Translations under genes and position numbers: made by a program | The notes under the pieces: model-generated | Told to the model about the DNA's origin: nothing | The model's database searches: none | What the model saw: only the letters and a program-made list of their open reading frames with translations | Origin: Clostridiales bacterium UBA1248 | Lineage (GTDB): Bacteria; Bacillota; Clostridia; Oscillospirales; CAG-272 | Length of the DNA: 22,860 nt | Assembly: GCA_002308615.1 (NCBI GenBank) | Contig: DBWC01000011.1 | Location: 383-23,242 of the forward strand | Direction: 5' to 3' | Shown: piece by piece, positions 1 through 6,212 of the stretch | Numbering within the stretch: position 1 is the stretch's first letter | Layout of the letters: each line of letters begins with the position of its first letter

Positions 1-1109
1 TGGCCCCAGCCGACGGGTCCCTGCGTATAGACCTTTTTGACGGCTTCGACCCCGCCGTCAAGATACGTCTGATAGTGGTTATAGTTCTTCTGATCGGGGT
101 ACGTCACGCTCGTCGGTGTAAACCAGATCTGATAGAACATCCCGACAAGCTTGTCGCGCGGCGCCGCGGCGCCGTCCGTCACGGTCCTGCCAACGTCATC
201 GGTCGCGACCCAGGTGTCCGGATAAAGATCGCGTATGAGTGTTTTGTCGGCGGGATAATAAGGCTCCGGCGCCGACTCCGTCCATTTTATCTCAACGTTG
301 TCTATATACGCGCTTCCGGTATTGCCGCCGGACGCCCAGAGAGCGAAGAAACCTTTTGTGCCTATGTCGTACGTGAATGCAGCTTTTACCTTGTCTTTCC
401 CTTCCGCGTCCTTTACGACGACTCTTTTATTGTCGCCGATAACGACTGAACACAGCGGCCTGAACTCTCCGTCTTTCAGCACCTCGACGGTTATCACGTT
501 GCTTTTTACGTCGTCCGTCACTCTGACGCGCTGCGTTTTCGAAAAGTCTACGTCGACCTTGAACGTTTTTACGGTCGGCCACGTTGATATAACGCCGACC
601 TTGTCCGCGTGAAACAAAAGCCATATACCGTTGGTACCGACGGCGGCGAACTGGTTGCCGTATTCCGGCAGGCGCAGGCCCACGTATTCCGAAACGTTGT
701 CAATATTACCGCCTCTGTTTGCGTTGACGTCCCATTCGGCGACGAAAACGTCCGCTTTGATCTTGTGCTTATTTGCTAAGTAAGCGTGATTGCTTTTGCT
801 GCTGAACACGCCGTCTTTCTGCGTGCCCTCACTGTTTACGAACCAGTCTTCGTCTGACGCGGTTATCTTCTTTTCAAAATCCTGACTGTATGAATAGCTC
901 TGCGGTTCAAACGTTTCCGCGCCGCCCTGTCCGTCGTCTTCTTTTATACCGTCGTCAAAAACGTAGACCTCTCCCGGTTTTTCCGGTGCTGTCGTTTCCG
1001 AGTCGGTACCGGTCGTCGTTTGCGGCGTATCCGTCTTTTCACAGCCGAAAAGCAGTATCATAACGGCGCTTAAAAAAACACAGACAAACGATTTTATCCA
1101 CTTTTTCAT
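1..1109 (-). CDS. Secreted lipoprotein with lectin-like domain, putative glycan-active enzyme (3' end cut by window edge)
   Basis: The reading frame is open from an ATG at 1109 to the left edge (369 codons, C-terminus missing). Residues 1-23 form a lipoprotein signal peptide: basic start MKKWIK, a hydrophobic stretch, then lipobox LFGC with Cys23 as the lipidated residue. Residues 24 to about 60 are a Thr/Asp/Glu/Gly-rich linker. Residues of about 70 to 290 look like a beta-rich concanavalin/LamG-type sandwich, closing with a GSAYIDNVEIKW strand typical of such folds. From about residue 317 a new domain begins (KLVGMFYQIWFTP, then a Trp/Gly/Tyr-rich stretch), which looks like the start of a glycoside-hydrolase-type catalytic region, but I cannot name the family. 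An AGGAG ribosome binding site precedes the ATG. It is divergent from the AraC-type regulator at 1241, the likely controller. The lipoprotein call is strong; the enzymatic role is inferred. Confidence 0.75.
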   Translation of the reverse strand, partial: MKKWIKSFVCVFLSAVMILLFGCEKTDTPQTTTGTDSETTAPEKPGEVYVFDDGIKEDDGQGGAETFEPQSYSYSQDFEKKITASDEDWFVNSEGTQKDGVFSSKSNHAYLANKHKIKADVFVAEWDVNANRGGNIDNVSEYVGLRLPEYGNQFAAVGTNGIWLLFHADKVGVISTWPTVKTFKVDVDFSKTQRVRVTDDVKSNVITVEVLKDGEFRPLCSVVIGDNKRVVVKDAEGKDKVKAAFTYDIGTKGFFALWASGGNTGSAYIDNVEIKWTESAPEPYYPADKTLIRDLYPDTWVATDDVGRTVTDGAAAPRDKLVGMFYQIWFTPTSVTYPDQKNYNHYQTYLDGGVEAVKKVYTQGPVGWG

Positions 1110-1141
1110 CGTATTACTCCTTTACACAATATTACATAATA

Positions 1142-1170
1142 ATTTTACAACAAAATGTTTGCAATTACAA
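1142..1170 (-). promoter_or_regulatory. Predicted sigma-A promoter for the lipoprotein gene
   Basis: Read on the minus strand there is a -35 box TTGTAA (1165-1170), a 17-base spacer and a -10 box TAAAAT (1142-1147). This predicts transcription starting near 1135 and a leader of about 25 bases carrying the ribosome binding site. The -35 box lies inside copy 1 of the 13-base repeat. Confidence 0.55.
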
Positions 1171-1204
1171 TTGCAAAATTACGCATATGTATTGCAATTA
1201 CAAT
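1159..1204. promoter_or_regulatory. Paired 13-base direct repeats, candidate AraC operator
   Basis: TTGCAATTACAAT occurs identically at 1159-1171 and 1192-1204. The copies are 33 bases apart start to start, about three helical turns, so they lie on the same DNA face. Copy 1 also contains a 6-2-6 inverted repeat (GCAATT-AC-AATTGC, 1161-1174). Copy 1 overlaps the -35 box of the minus-strand promoter and copy 2 overlaps that of the plus-strand promoter. Direct repeats phased on the helix are the usual binding pattern of AraC-family proteins, and such a gene starts 37 bases downstream. The operator role is inferred. Confidence 0.5.
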
Positions 1205-1220
1205 ATTTTTGTATTATAAT
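1192..1220 (+). promoter_or_regulatory. Predicted sigma-A promoter for the AraC-family gene
   Basis: A -35 box TTGCAA (1192-1197), a 17-base spacer and a perfect -10 box TATAAT (1215-1220). Transcription would start near 1227, which is at the AGGAGG ribosome binding site (1226-1231). The leader would therefore be extremely short, with almost nothing 5' of the Shine-Dalgarno sequence. Confidence 0.6.
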
Positions 1221-1240
1221 ATAAGAGGAGGACGAAAATT

Positions 1241-2071
1241 ATGGAAATATGCGGATTATATACGGTACATAAATATGAAAAAAGCACGGACGGATTTTTA
1301 TATCCGGTCCACAGTCACACCTCTTATGAAATACTTGTCGTAACGAAGGGGAAATGCGGCATTATCATAGGAGATACAGAGTACGAATTCGGCAAAAACG
1401 ACGCGGCGTTTATATTTGAAAACGAAGCTCACGGTCTTTTGATCCGCGAGGCGCCGTTTGAATTTTATGCGGTGCAGTTTATCCCGAGGGTGTGTAAAAG
1501 CGTCGCGCTTGACGGAGCGCTTACAGGTCTGGCAAGCCTGTGCAAAAACAAAAGCGGAGCTGTTTTGACGGTGGAGAATACGGTTTACCCGACAGTCATA
1601 TCGTGTATGCGCCGTATCTGCGAGGAGCGGTCCGATACGGATACGGAGATGTATTTTACGTATATACGCGCGATACTGTACGAGCTTTGCCGCAACACGG
1701 TGCAGAAATCCGGTATAGCTTCAGATAAAAAAAACAAAAAGAACGGCGGGGCAGAGCTTTTGAACGCCGTTACAGATTACATAGGTGAAAACCTGAATAT
1801 GATATCTGATCTGTCGTTTATAGAAGCCGTGTTCCATTACAGCAACTCCCACGTTAACCGTATTTTCCGCGATACTCTCGGAGTGTCCGTATGGCAGTAT
1901 ATAACCGCAAAAAAGCTTGATCTTGCGTATAATCTCATAGCGGAGGGGCACAGCATAAAGGCCGCGGCGTCAAGGAGCGGCTTCAACGATTATTCCGTAT
2001 TTTACAAGTCCTTCGTCAAGCATTTCGGCATCTCGCCGTCATCGGTCAAGCGTCGCCGTCCGGACCGGTAA
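1241..2071 (+). CDS. AraC-family transcriptional regulator with cupin sensor domain
   Basis: This 276-residue protein has the two-part AraC build. An N-terminal cupin-like sensor domain (about 15-90) contains the HSH motif at 24-26 and alternating strands. A C-terminal DNA-binding domain (about 172-270) has two helix-turn-helix units, the second with the family signature around GFNDYSVFYKSFVKHFG at 247-263, and a basic tail. A Lys-rich linker at 163-167 separates the halves. AGGAGG at 1226-1231 is nine bases before the ATG. The gene is divergent from the secreted lipoprotein, and the shared gap carries phased repeats, so it probably regulates that gene and itself in response to a sugar or glycan fragment. 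The family is certain; ligand and targets are inferred. Confidence 0.9.
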   Translation: MEICGLYTVHKYEKSTDGFLYPVHSHTSYEILVVTKGKCGIIIGDTEYEFGKNDAAFIFENEAHGLLIREAPFEFYAVQFIPRVCKSVALDGALTGLASLCKNKSGAVLTVENTVYPTVISCMRRICEERSDTDTEMYFTYIRAILYELCRNTVQKSGIASDKKNKKNGGAELLNAVTDYIGENLNMISDLSFIEAVFHYSNSHVNRIFRDTLGVSVWQYITAKKLDLAYNLIAEGHSIKAAASRSGFNDYSVFYKSFVKHFGISPSSVKRRRPDR

Positions 2072-2094
2072 CGCGTATAAAAAATAAAGCCGGG

Positions 2095-2111
2095 CGTAGG
2101 GAGAGGCTACG
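2095..2111. repeat. Small inverted repeat after the AraC-family gene
   Basis: CGTAG (2095-2099) pairs with CTACG (2107-2111) across a 7-base loop, 24 bases after the araC-like stop codon. It is not followed by a T-run, so it is a weak terminator candidate at best. Confidence 0.3.
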
Positions 2112-2124
2112 TAAAGAAGAAACT

Positions 2125-2170
2125 AACCCACTTTGACATCTTTCAATCAGAGAAAGTGTCATAGTGGGTT
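2125..2170. repeat. 46-base hairpin at the edge of the AT-rich island
   Basis: The arms AACCCACTTTGACA (2125-2138) and TGTCATAGTGGGTT (2157-2170) pair in 13 of 14 positions. The inner CTTTC (2140-2144) pairs with GAAAG (2152-2156), leaving a 7-base loop. It lies between the convergent 3' ends of the AraC-family gene (plus) and the peptidase-like gene (minus). No strong T-tract follows on either strand. It could be a bidirectional transcription barrier or a dispersed palindromic element; I cannot tell from one copy. Confidence 0.65.
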
Positions 2171-2178
2171 ATTCTCTT

Positions 2179-2625
2179 TCACAGGCAGGAAAACGCTTTT
2201 TGCAATCTGCACAGCAAATCGTCGCCAAAATACTTAACAGTCGGAATGTGAATAAGCAAAGCCCGACCTGAAAACTTATTAAGCAATTGCCAATATGCGT
2301 CATTGCAAAAATACCGTGTAGGGTTATCTGCTGATCGGGATTTGATGTTGTATTTATTTACTGAGTTAATAATGTCGTTATAATCAATAACCGTGTAAAG
2401 ACGCAAACCATACCTTTCGGCTGATTTTTCAATGCGTATCGAATCTGTTAAAGCTTTATCCACTCCGAACATTAAAACACGGTCGTATTCTCTGGATAAA
2501 CTATCAATGTCGCGTTTCAAACCATTGTAAGAATTCGTAAGTAAAATAGGTTCTTTAGATAACGCTTTTGCAAATATGCAAGAAGCGTTATTCTTGCCTT
2601 TAAAGCCAACATATGTTGTATTCAT
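2179..2625 (-). CDS. Pyroglutamyl-peptidase-like (C15 family-like) small protein
   Basis: This 148-residue protein would usually be annotated as hypothetical. Its motif order matches a shortened pyroglutamyl peptidase I (C15): GFKGKNNAS at 7-15 where the family has GFEPFGG..NPS; a hydrophobic strand then IRIEKSA with Glu66 at the catalytic glutamate position (family ..ErvA..); RYFCND with Cys107 (family TYVCN, nucleophile); and LLIHIP with His126 (family F-I-H-V-P). All three putative catalytic residues are therefore present, though the family is normally about 200-215 residues. The start overlaps the stop of the upstream four-helix-bundle gene by ATGA, so the two are translationally coupled. 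Codon use is much AT-richer than in the flanking operons, which suggests acquisition. The relationship rests on motifs only; the substrate is unknown. Confidence 0.55.
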   Translation of the reverse strand: MNTTYVGFKGKNNASCIFAKALSKEPILLTNSYNGLKRDIDSLSREYDRVLMFGVDKALTDSIRIEKSAERYGLRLYTVIDYNDIINSVNKYNIKSRSADNPTRYFCNDAYWQLLNKFSGRALLIHIPTVKYFGDDLLCRLQKAFSCL

Positions 2626-2999
2626 TGTTTTGAATTCTTTATTTCGTTTGCATTAGTTTTAGTTGTGTTTATAGACGAGATCAGCATACGACGTATTGTC
2701 CCGCATAAATTTTTCAGTGAGTTATACCGTTCGTCAGACAAGTAACCCGTTCTGTTCAATAATTCCAGCCAGTATTCAGATTCATAGCATTCTTTTAATG
2801 CAATCTGCATTTTTGCTATAAAATCAGCGGTCCCGTGACCGTATTTTGATTCGTGAATATTAGCTCCGACAGACGTACCCGACCGAATAAGCTGATTGGT
2901 TAAAACAGATTCTCGCTTTGTTTCTTTAATATTGTTACAAATATTTATTATTTCGACAGCAAAATCTTTTGCTTTCTCAAGCATAATACTATCCGGCAT
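2622..2999 (-). CDS. Four-helix-bundle protein (S23/IVS-type family)
   Basis: This 125-residue all-helical protein carries the hallmarks of the family named for proteins encoded in 23S rRNA intervening sequences and related to the Avd accessory protein of diversity-generating retroelements: RSGTSVGANIHES at 39-51 and ALKECYESEYWLELL at 67-81. The Lys/Asn-rich tail (from about 112) is probably disordered. AAGGA sits 13 bases before the ATG, a long spacing. The stop overlaps the next start by ATGA. Immediately upstream on the same strand are a 7-2-7 inverted repeat and the hairpin array at 3048-3255. Relatives are small, basic and thought to bind RNA or form pentamers; no reverse transcriptase or rRNA is in this window. 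The family call is strong; the function here is unknown. Confidence 0.85.
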   Translation of the reverse strand: MPDSIMLEKAKDFAVEIINICNNIKETKRESVLTNQLIRSGTSVGANIHESKYGHGTADFIAKMQIALKECYESEYWLELLNRTGYLSDERYNSLKNLCGTIRRMLISSINTTKTNANEIKNSKQ

Positions 3000-3024
3000 T
3001 TGTTTTCACCATTCCTTTTTTGAA

Positions 3025-3040
3025 TTTCAAATGTTTGAAA
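3025..3040. promoter_or_regulatory. Perfect 7-2-7 inverted repeat upstream of the four-helix-bundle gene
   Basis: TTTCAAA-TG-TTTGAAA is a perfect palindrome 26 to 41 bases before the four-helix-bundle start codon, between that gene and the hairpin array. The size and position suit a dimeric-repressor operator, but it could equally be a further member of the palindrome-rich region. I see no convincing promoter around it. Confidence 0.4.
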
Positions 3041-3047
3041 ATAATCT

Positions 3048-3255
3048 GCTAAATTGCCGCTTTGCGGCAGCTAAATTATACGCCTGTCGGCGTATAGCTA
3101 AATTGAAGCCCACGGCTTCAGCTAAATTAAATTCGCCTATAAGCTCGGCGAAGCCGAATTTAGCTTGCGAAGCAAATTTAGCCGGGCAGCGCACGATTTA
3201 GCTCGCCGAATACGGCGAATTCAGCTGCGGTGTACTTCTTTACGAAGTACACCGC
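3048..3255. repeat. Array of about eight hairpins joined by a constant 8-base linker
   Basis: The linker GCTAAATT is at 3048, 3070, 3097 and 3121. Its reverse complement AATTTAGC is at 3157 and 3175, with one-base variants at 3195 (GATTTAGC) and 3218 (AATTCAGC). Between linkers lie hairpins with unrelated stems: TGCCGC/GCGGCA (3055-3069), TATACGCC/GGCGTATA (3077-3096), TGAAGCC/GGCTTCA (3104-3120), TTCGCC/GGCGAA overlapping TCGGC/GCCGA (3132-3157), TTGC/GCAA (3165-3175), CGGGC/GCACG with one mismatch (3183-3195), TCGCCG/CGGCGA (3203-3218), and a 12-base-pair stem (3227-3238 with 3244-3255). Pairing is kept while sequence is not. Unit spacing is 18 to 36 bases. It does not have CRISPR geometry. 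It fills nearly all of the 275-base gap between pdp and the four-helix-bundle gene. Confidence 0.9.
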
Positions 3256-3271
3256 TATGCCCGACTTTTTT
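3227..3271 (+). terminator. Strong terminal hairpin of the array followed by T6 on the plus strand
   Basis: The 12-base-pair stem 3227-3238/3244-3255 has a 5-base loop. An outer stem CGGGCA (3183-3188) with TGCCCG (3258-3263) encloses it and is followed after two bases by six T residues (3266-3271), as at a plus-strand intrinsic terminator. No plus-strand gene precedes it, so it may end an RNA made from the array. For the minus-strand pdp transcript, whose stop is 20 bases away, no T-run follows the stem. Confidence 0.35.
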
Positions 3272-3274
3272 GTA

Positions 3275-4576
3275 TTACCTGATGATCTTATACACCAGCT
3301 CCTGTTTTTCCGGCGCGGTGTCGCCGAAGCTCAGAGCCGAGCGGAAAGTCTTTTCTGCGTCCGGGATCTTTGATACGTCGGAGGTGTGCAGATGGCAGAG
3401 CACGTCCCCTTTTTTTACGTAATCGCCGGGCTTTTTCTTCAAAACTATGCCCGCGGACGGATCTATGGAATCCTCCTTTGACGCGCGTCCGGCGCCAAGT
3501 ATCATAGCGGCGTTTCCTATAAGATGCGCGTCCGTTTTGGTTATATACCCGTCTTTATCGGACAGGACCGGATACGCGACCGGCGCTGACGGCAAAAGCT
3601 CCGTATCGGTGATGCAGAGCGGATCCGCGCCCTGCGCGGCGACCCACTCCTTCATCTTCTCAAGCGCCGAGCCGTCTTTAATCACGCCTCTTACGAGCGC
3701 CTCCGCTTCTTTTGCGTCTATACCTTTGACCTGCGCTGTCATCTCGGACGCAAGCACCACGCAAACGCGCGTAAGCTCGTCGTCTTGATCTCCGCGCAGT
3801 ACGTCTATCGCTTCTTTTACCTCAAGCGCGTTTCCTATGTTCGAGCCGAGCGGAACTTCCATATTCGTAAGCACGGCTGTGACGTTTCTGCCGCAGCCCT
3901 TGCCTATCTTTACCATATTTTCAGCGAGTTTTACGGCGTCCTCCGTCGTCTTCATAAACGCGCCGCTGCCGTATTTGACGTCAAGAACTATGTTTTTTGA
4001 GCCAGCGGCGATCTTCTTGCTCATTATGCTCGCGGTTATCAGCGGTATTGAATCGACCGTCGCCGTAACGTCGCGCAGAGCGTACAGCTTTTTGTCGGCA
4101 GGCGTAAGATTTCCCGTCTGTCCTATGACGGCTATTCCTATGCGCTCCGTCTGCGACAGAAATTCTTCCTCCGAAAGAGCCGTTCTGTAGCCCGGTATCG
4201 CCTCTAACTTGTCTACCGTGCCGCCGGTATGACCCAGACCTCTGCCGGACATTTTCGTAACTATGCCGCCTAAGCACGCGACGATAGGCGCGACGATAAG
4301 CGTCGTTTTGTCTCCCACGCCGCCCGTCGAATGTTTGTCCGCGGTCAGATTACCGAAGCGCGACAGATCGAGCATATCGCCGGATCTTGCCATGCACATA
4401 GTCAGCGTCACCGTTTCTTTTTCGGTCATGCCGCGAAAGAATATCGCCATGCACAGCGCCGACGCCTGATAGTCTGGTATCTCGCCTTTTGTATAGCCTT
4501 TGATGAAAAACTCTATTTCCTCGTCTGACAACGCTTTACCGTCGCGTTTTTTTTCAATGATATCGAACATTCTCAT
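3275..4576 (-). CDS. pdp: Pyrimidine-nucleoside phosphorylase
   Basis: This 433-residue enzyme splits uridine, deoxyuridine or thymidine with phosphate into the base and (deoxy)ribose-1-phosphate in the cytoplasm. It is full length for the family. The N-terminal helical domain starts MRMFDIIEKKRDG. The phosphate-binding KHSTGGVGDKTT is at 81-92, the family signature SGRGLGHTGGTVDKLE at 110-125, and the C-terminal domain has the usual KKKPGDYVKKGDVL barrel-sandwich segment near 386-399. GAGG lies seven bases before the ATG. It is the last gene of the deoC, deoB-cdd, pdp operon, 18 bases after deoB-cdd. It supplies the sugar phosphates used by DeoB and DeoC. Thymidine phosphorylase DeoA is the close alternative; the Gram-positive context favours Pdp. 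Confidence 0.95.
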   Translation of the reverse strand: MRMFDIIEKKRDGKALSDEEIEFFIKGYTKGEIPDYQASALCMAIFFRGMTEKETVTLTMCMARSGDMLDLSRFGNLTADKHSTGGVGDKTTLIVAPIVACLGGIVTKMSGRGLGHTGGTVDKLEAIPGYRTALSEEEFLSQTERIGIAVIGQTGNLTPADKKLYALRDVTATVDSIPLITASIMSKKIAAGSKNIVLDVKYGSGAFMKTTEDAVKLAENMVKIGKGCGRNVTAVLTNMEVPLGSNIGNALEVKEAIDVLRGDQDDELTRVCVVLASEMTAQVKGIDAKEAEALVRGVIKDGSALEKMKEWVAAQGADPLCITDTELLPSAPVAYPVLSDKDGYITKTDAHLIGNAAMILGAGRASKEDSIDPSAGIVLKKKPGDYVKKGDVLCHLHTSDVSKIPDAEKTFRSALSFGDTAPEKQELVYKIIR

Positions 4577-4594
4577 AACAACACCTCATTTAAA

Positions 4595-6160
4595 TTATTT
4601 CAGGGAAAAGGAGCAGGGAAGAAGCTCAGAGAGTCTCGTCCGCTCAAACGTGCTTTTGCTTTTCATTAGTAAGATCTGCATATCGGGACCGCAGAATTCG
4701 GATAAGACCTGTCTGCACACCCCGCAAGGCGGAAATACGCCTCTGATCTTTCCGTCTTTGCCTCCGCAAACCGAAAGCATAAGAAAATCGCGCTCGCCCT
4801 CGCTTACCGCTTTGAACACCGCCGTGCGCTCCGCGCATACGGTCGGTGAAAAGGCGGCGTTTTCTATGTTGCAGCCCGTATAGATTTTTCCGTCGGAGCA
4901 GAGCAGCGCCGCGCCGACTTTATAACCGGAATACGGAGAATACGACTTTTCCATGGCGGAATACGCCGCCTCGCACAGCTTTTTTTCGGTTTCGGTCGGC
5001 TTCAAAACGTCATCCAAAAAGCTTTTTCCGTCGCCTCTGTAATTGCAGTCAAGATATTCCGCGACGGTCGCGGCGATATCGCAGAAGCCGTATCGCGTCC
5101 CGAGATTCACGGGCTTTATATTTTTTCCGTACATTATCATCGGCACGTACTCTCTGCTGTGATCCGTGTGCGAGTCGCCCGGATCGCAGCCATGGTCGGC
5201 TGTGATTATAAGCACGTCGTCGGGCTTCATTTTCGCGGTAAACGACGGAAGCCAAAAGTCAAATTCCGCAAACGCCGCCGCGTAGCCTGAAACGTCCTGC
5301 CTGTGACCGTATAACATATCGAAATCAACGAGATTTATAAAGCACAGCCCTTCAAATTCCTTGTCAAGCGCCTCAAGCGCGACCGCCATGCCCTCGGTAT
5401 TGCCGTGCGTCATAACGTGCTCGGTAACGCCCCGCCCGGCAAAAATATCGTTTATTTTGCCCACGGCGTAAACGGTCTTTCCGTCGGCTTTCAGCGCGTC
5501 GAGCAGAGTGCCTTTCGGCGGCGGGACGGAAAAATCGTGCCTGTCCGCGGTCCTTGTGAAATTACCGGGCTCGCCGGTAAACGGCCGTGCTATGACTCTG
5601 CCGACGGCGTGCTTTCCGACGAGTATTTTTCGTGCGATCCGGCAGTATTCGTACAGCTTTTGCAGCGGTACGACGTCGTTATGCGCGGCTATCTGGAAAA
5701 CGCTGTCTGCCGAGGTATAGACAATCGGCTTGCCGGTCTTTATATGTTCCTCTCCGTAGTCGGCTATGACCTGCGTGCCGGAATACGGTTTGTTGCAGAG
5801 CACGCCGCGGCCGGTCTGCTTTTCAAATTCTTTTATTATCTCTTCCGGAAATCCGTCGGGATACGTCGGCAAAGGCGACGGGGAAACAACGCCCGCTATT
5901 TCCCAGTGTCCTATCGTCGTATCCTTGCCCATGGACCGCTCCTGCAGACGCGCAACGGCGCCAAGCGGCTTTTTTTCCTTTTCAAGATAGTCAACGCCGT
6001 CAATATTTCCAACTCCCATTTTTTTCATTGAAGAAAAACGGAATTTTTCGGAGGCTGATATGCGTTTCAGCGTATTGCAGTCGTGATCCTTGAAAAGAGC
6101 GGTGTCCGGTTCTTCTCCTATACCGAGTGAATCCAATACGATTATAAATACACGTTTCAT
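4595..6160 (-). CDS. deoB-cdd: Phosphopentomutase / cytidine deaminase fusion
   Basis: This single 521-residue frame holds two complete enzymes. Residues 1 to about 387 are phosphopentomutase (ribose- or deoxyribose-1-phosphate to 5-phosphate): metal-binding Asp10 in LDSLGIGE, the phospho-accepting threonine at 81 in KDTTIGHWE, DFDMLYGHRQD at 279-289, and the metal cluster ADHGCDPG..HTDHSRE at 321-337. Residues of about 390-521 are cytidine deaminase: SYSPYSGYKVGAAL at 406-419, zinc ligand Cys442 with catalytic Glu444 in CAE, and zinc ligands Cys479 and Cys482 in PPCGVC. The linker is only a few residues. The two are normally separate genes. Upstream of the ATG I see no clear Shine-Dalgarno sequence, so translation may depend on deoC, which ends 52 bases before. 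Both activities fit the salvage operon. Confidence 0.93.
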   Translation of the reverse strand: MKRVFIIVLDSLGIGEEPDTALFKDHDCNTLKRISASEKFRFSSMKKMGVGNIDGVDYLEKEKKPLGAVARLQERSMGKDTTIGHWEIAGVVSPSPLPTYPDGFPEEIIKEFEKQTGRGVLCNKPYSGTQVIADYGEEHIKTGKPIVYTSADSVFQIAAHNDVVPLQKLYEYCRIARKILVGKHAVGRVIARPFTGEPGNFTRTADRHDFSVPPPKGTLLDALKADGKTVYAVGKINDIFAGRGVTEHVMTHGNTEGMAVALEALDKEFEGLCFINLVDFDMLYGHRQDVSGYAAAFAEFDFWLPSFTAKMKPDDVLIITADHGCDPGDSHTDHSREYVPMIMYGKNIKPVNLGTRYGFCDIAATVAEYLDCNYRGDGKSFLDDVLKPTETEKKLCEAAYSAMEKSYSPYSGYKVGAALLCSDGKIYTGCNIENAAFSPTVCAERTAVFKAVSEGERDFLMLSVCGGKDGKIRGVFPPCGVCRQVLSEFCGPDMQILLMKSKSTFERTRLSELLPCSFSLK

Positions 6161-6212
6161 AATTTTTGCGTTTTTGTTGTCAGCAAAACGGGATCAGCAT
6201 TTGTTCCCGCAC

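Noticed and set aside
1155..1343. Short plus-strand frame starting in the divergent promoter region
   Set aside because: It overlaps the promoter, the operator-like repeats and the start of the AraC-family gene in another frame.
2622..2999. Remnant of a 23S rRNA intervening sequence
   Set aside because: No rRNA sequence flanks the gene, and it is coupled to another protein gene.
3048..3255. CRISPR array
   Set aside because: The constant part is only 8 bases, changes orientation midway and the variable parts are self-complementary; no cas gene is present.
2622..3255. Diversity-generating retroelement, suggested by the Avd-like four-helix-bundle protein
   Set aside because: No reverse transcriptase and no template/variable repeat pair could be seen in the window.
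2896..3422. Plus-strand reading frames crossing the hairpin array and the ends of the four-helix-bundle and pdp genes
   Set aside because: They are antisense to well-supported genes or translate the linker repeats, and lack ribosome binding sites.
4595..6160. deoB-cdd as a frameshift or merged-gene artefact
   Set aside because: One uninterrupted frame with complete motifs on both sides and a smooth linker; an assembly deletion cannot be ruled out without reads, but nothing in the sequence points to one.
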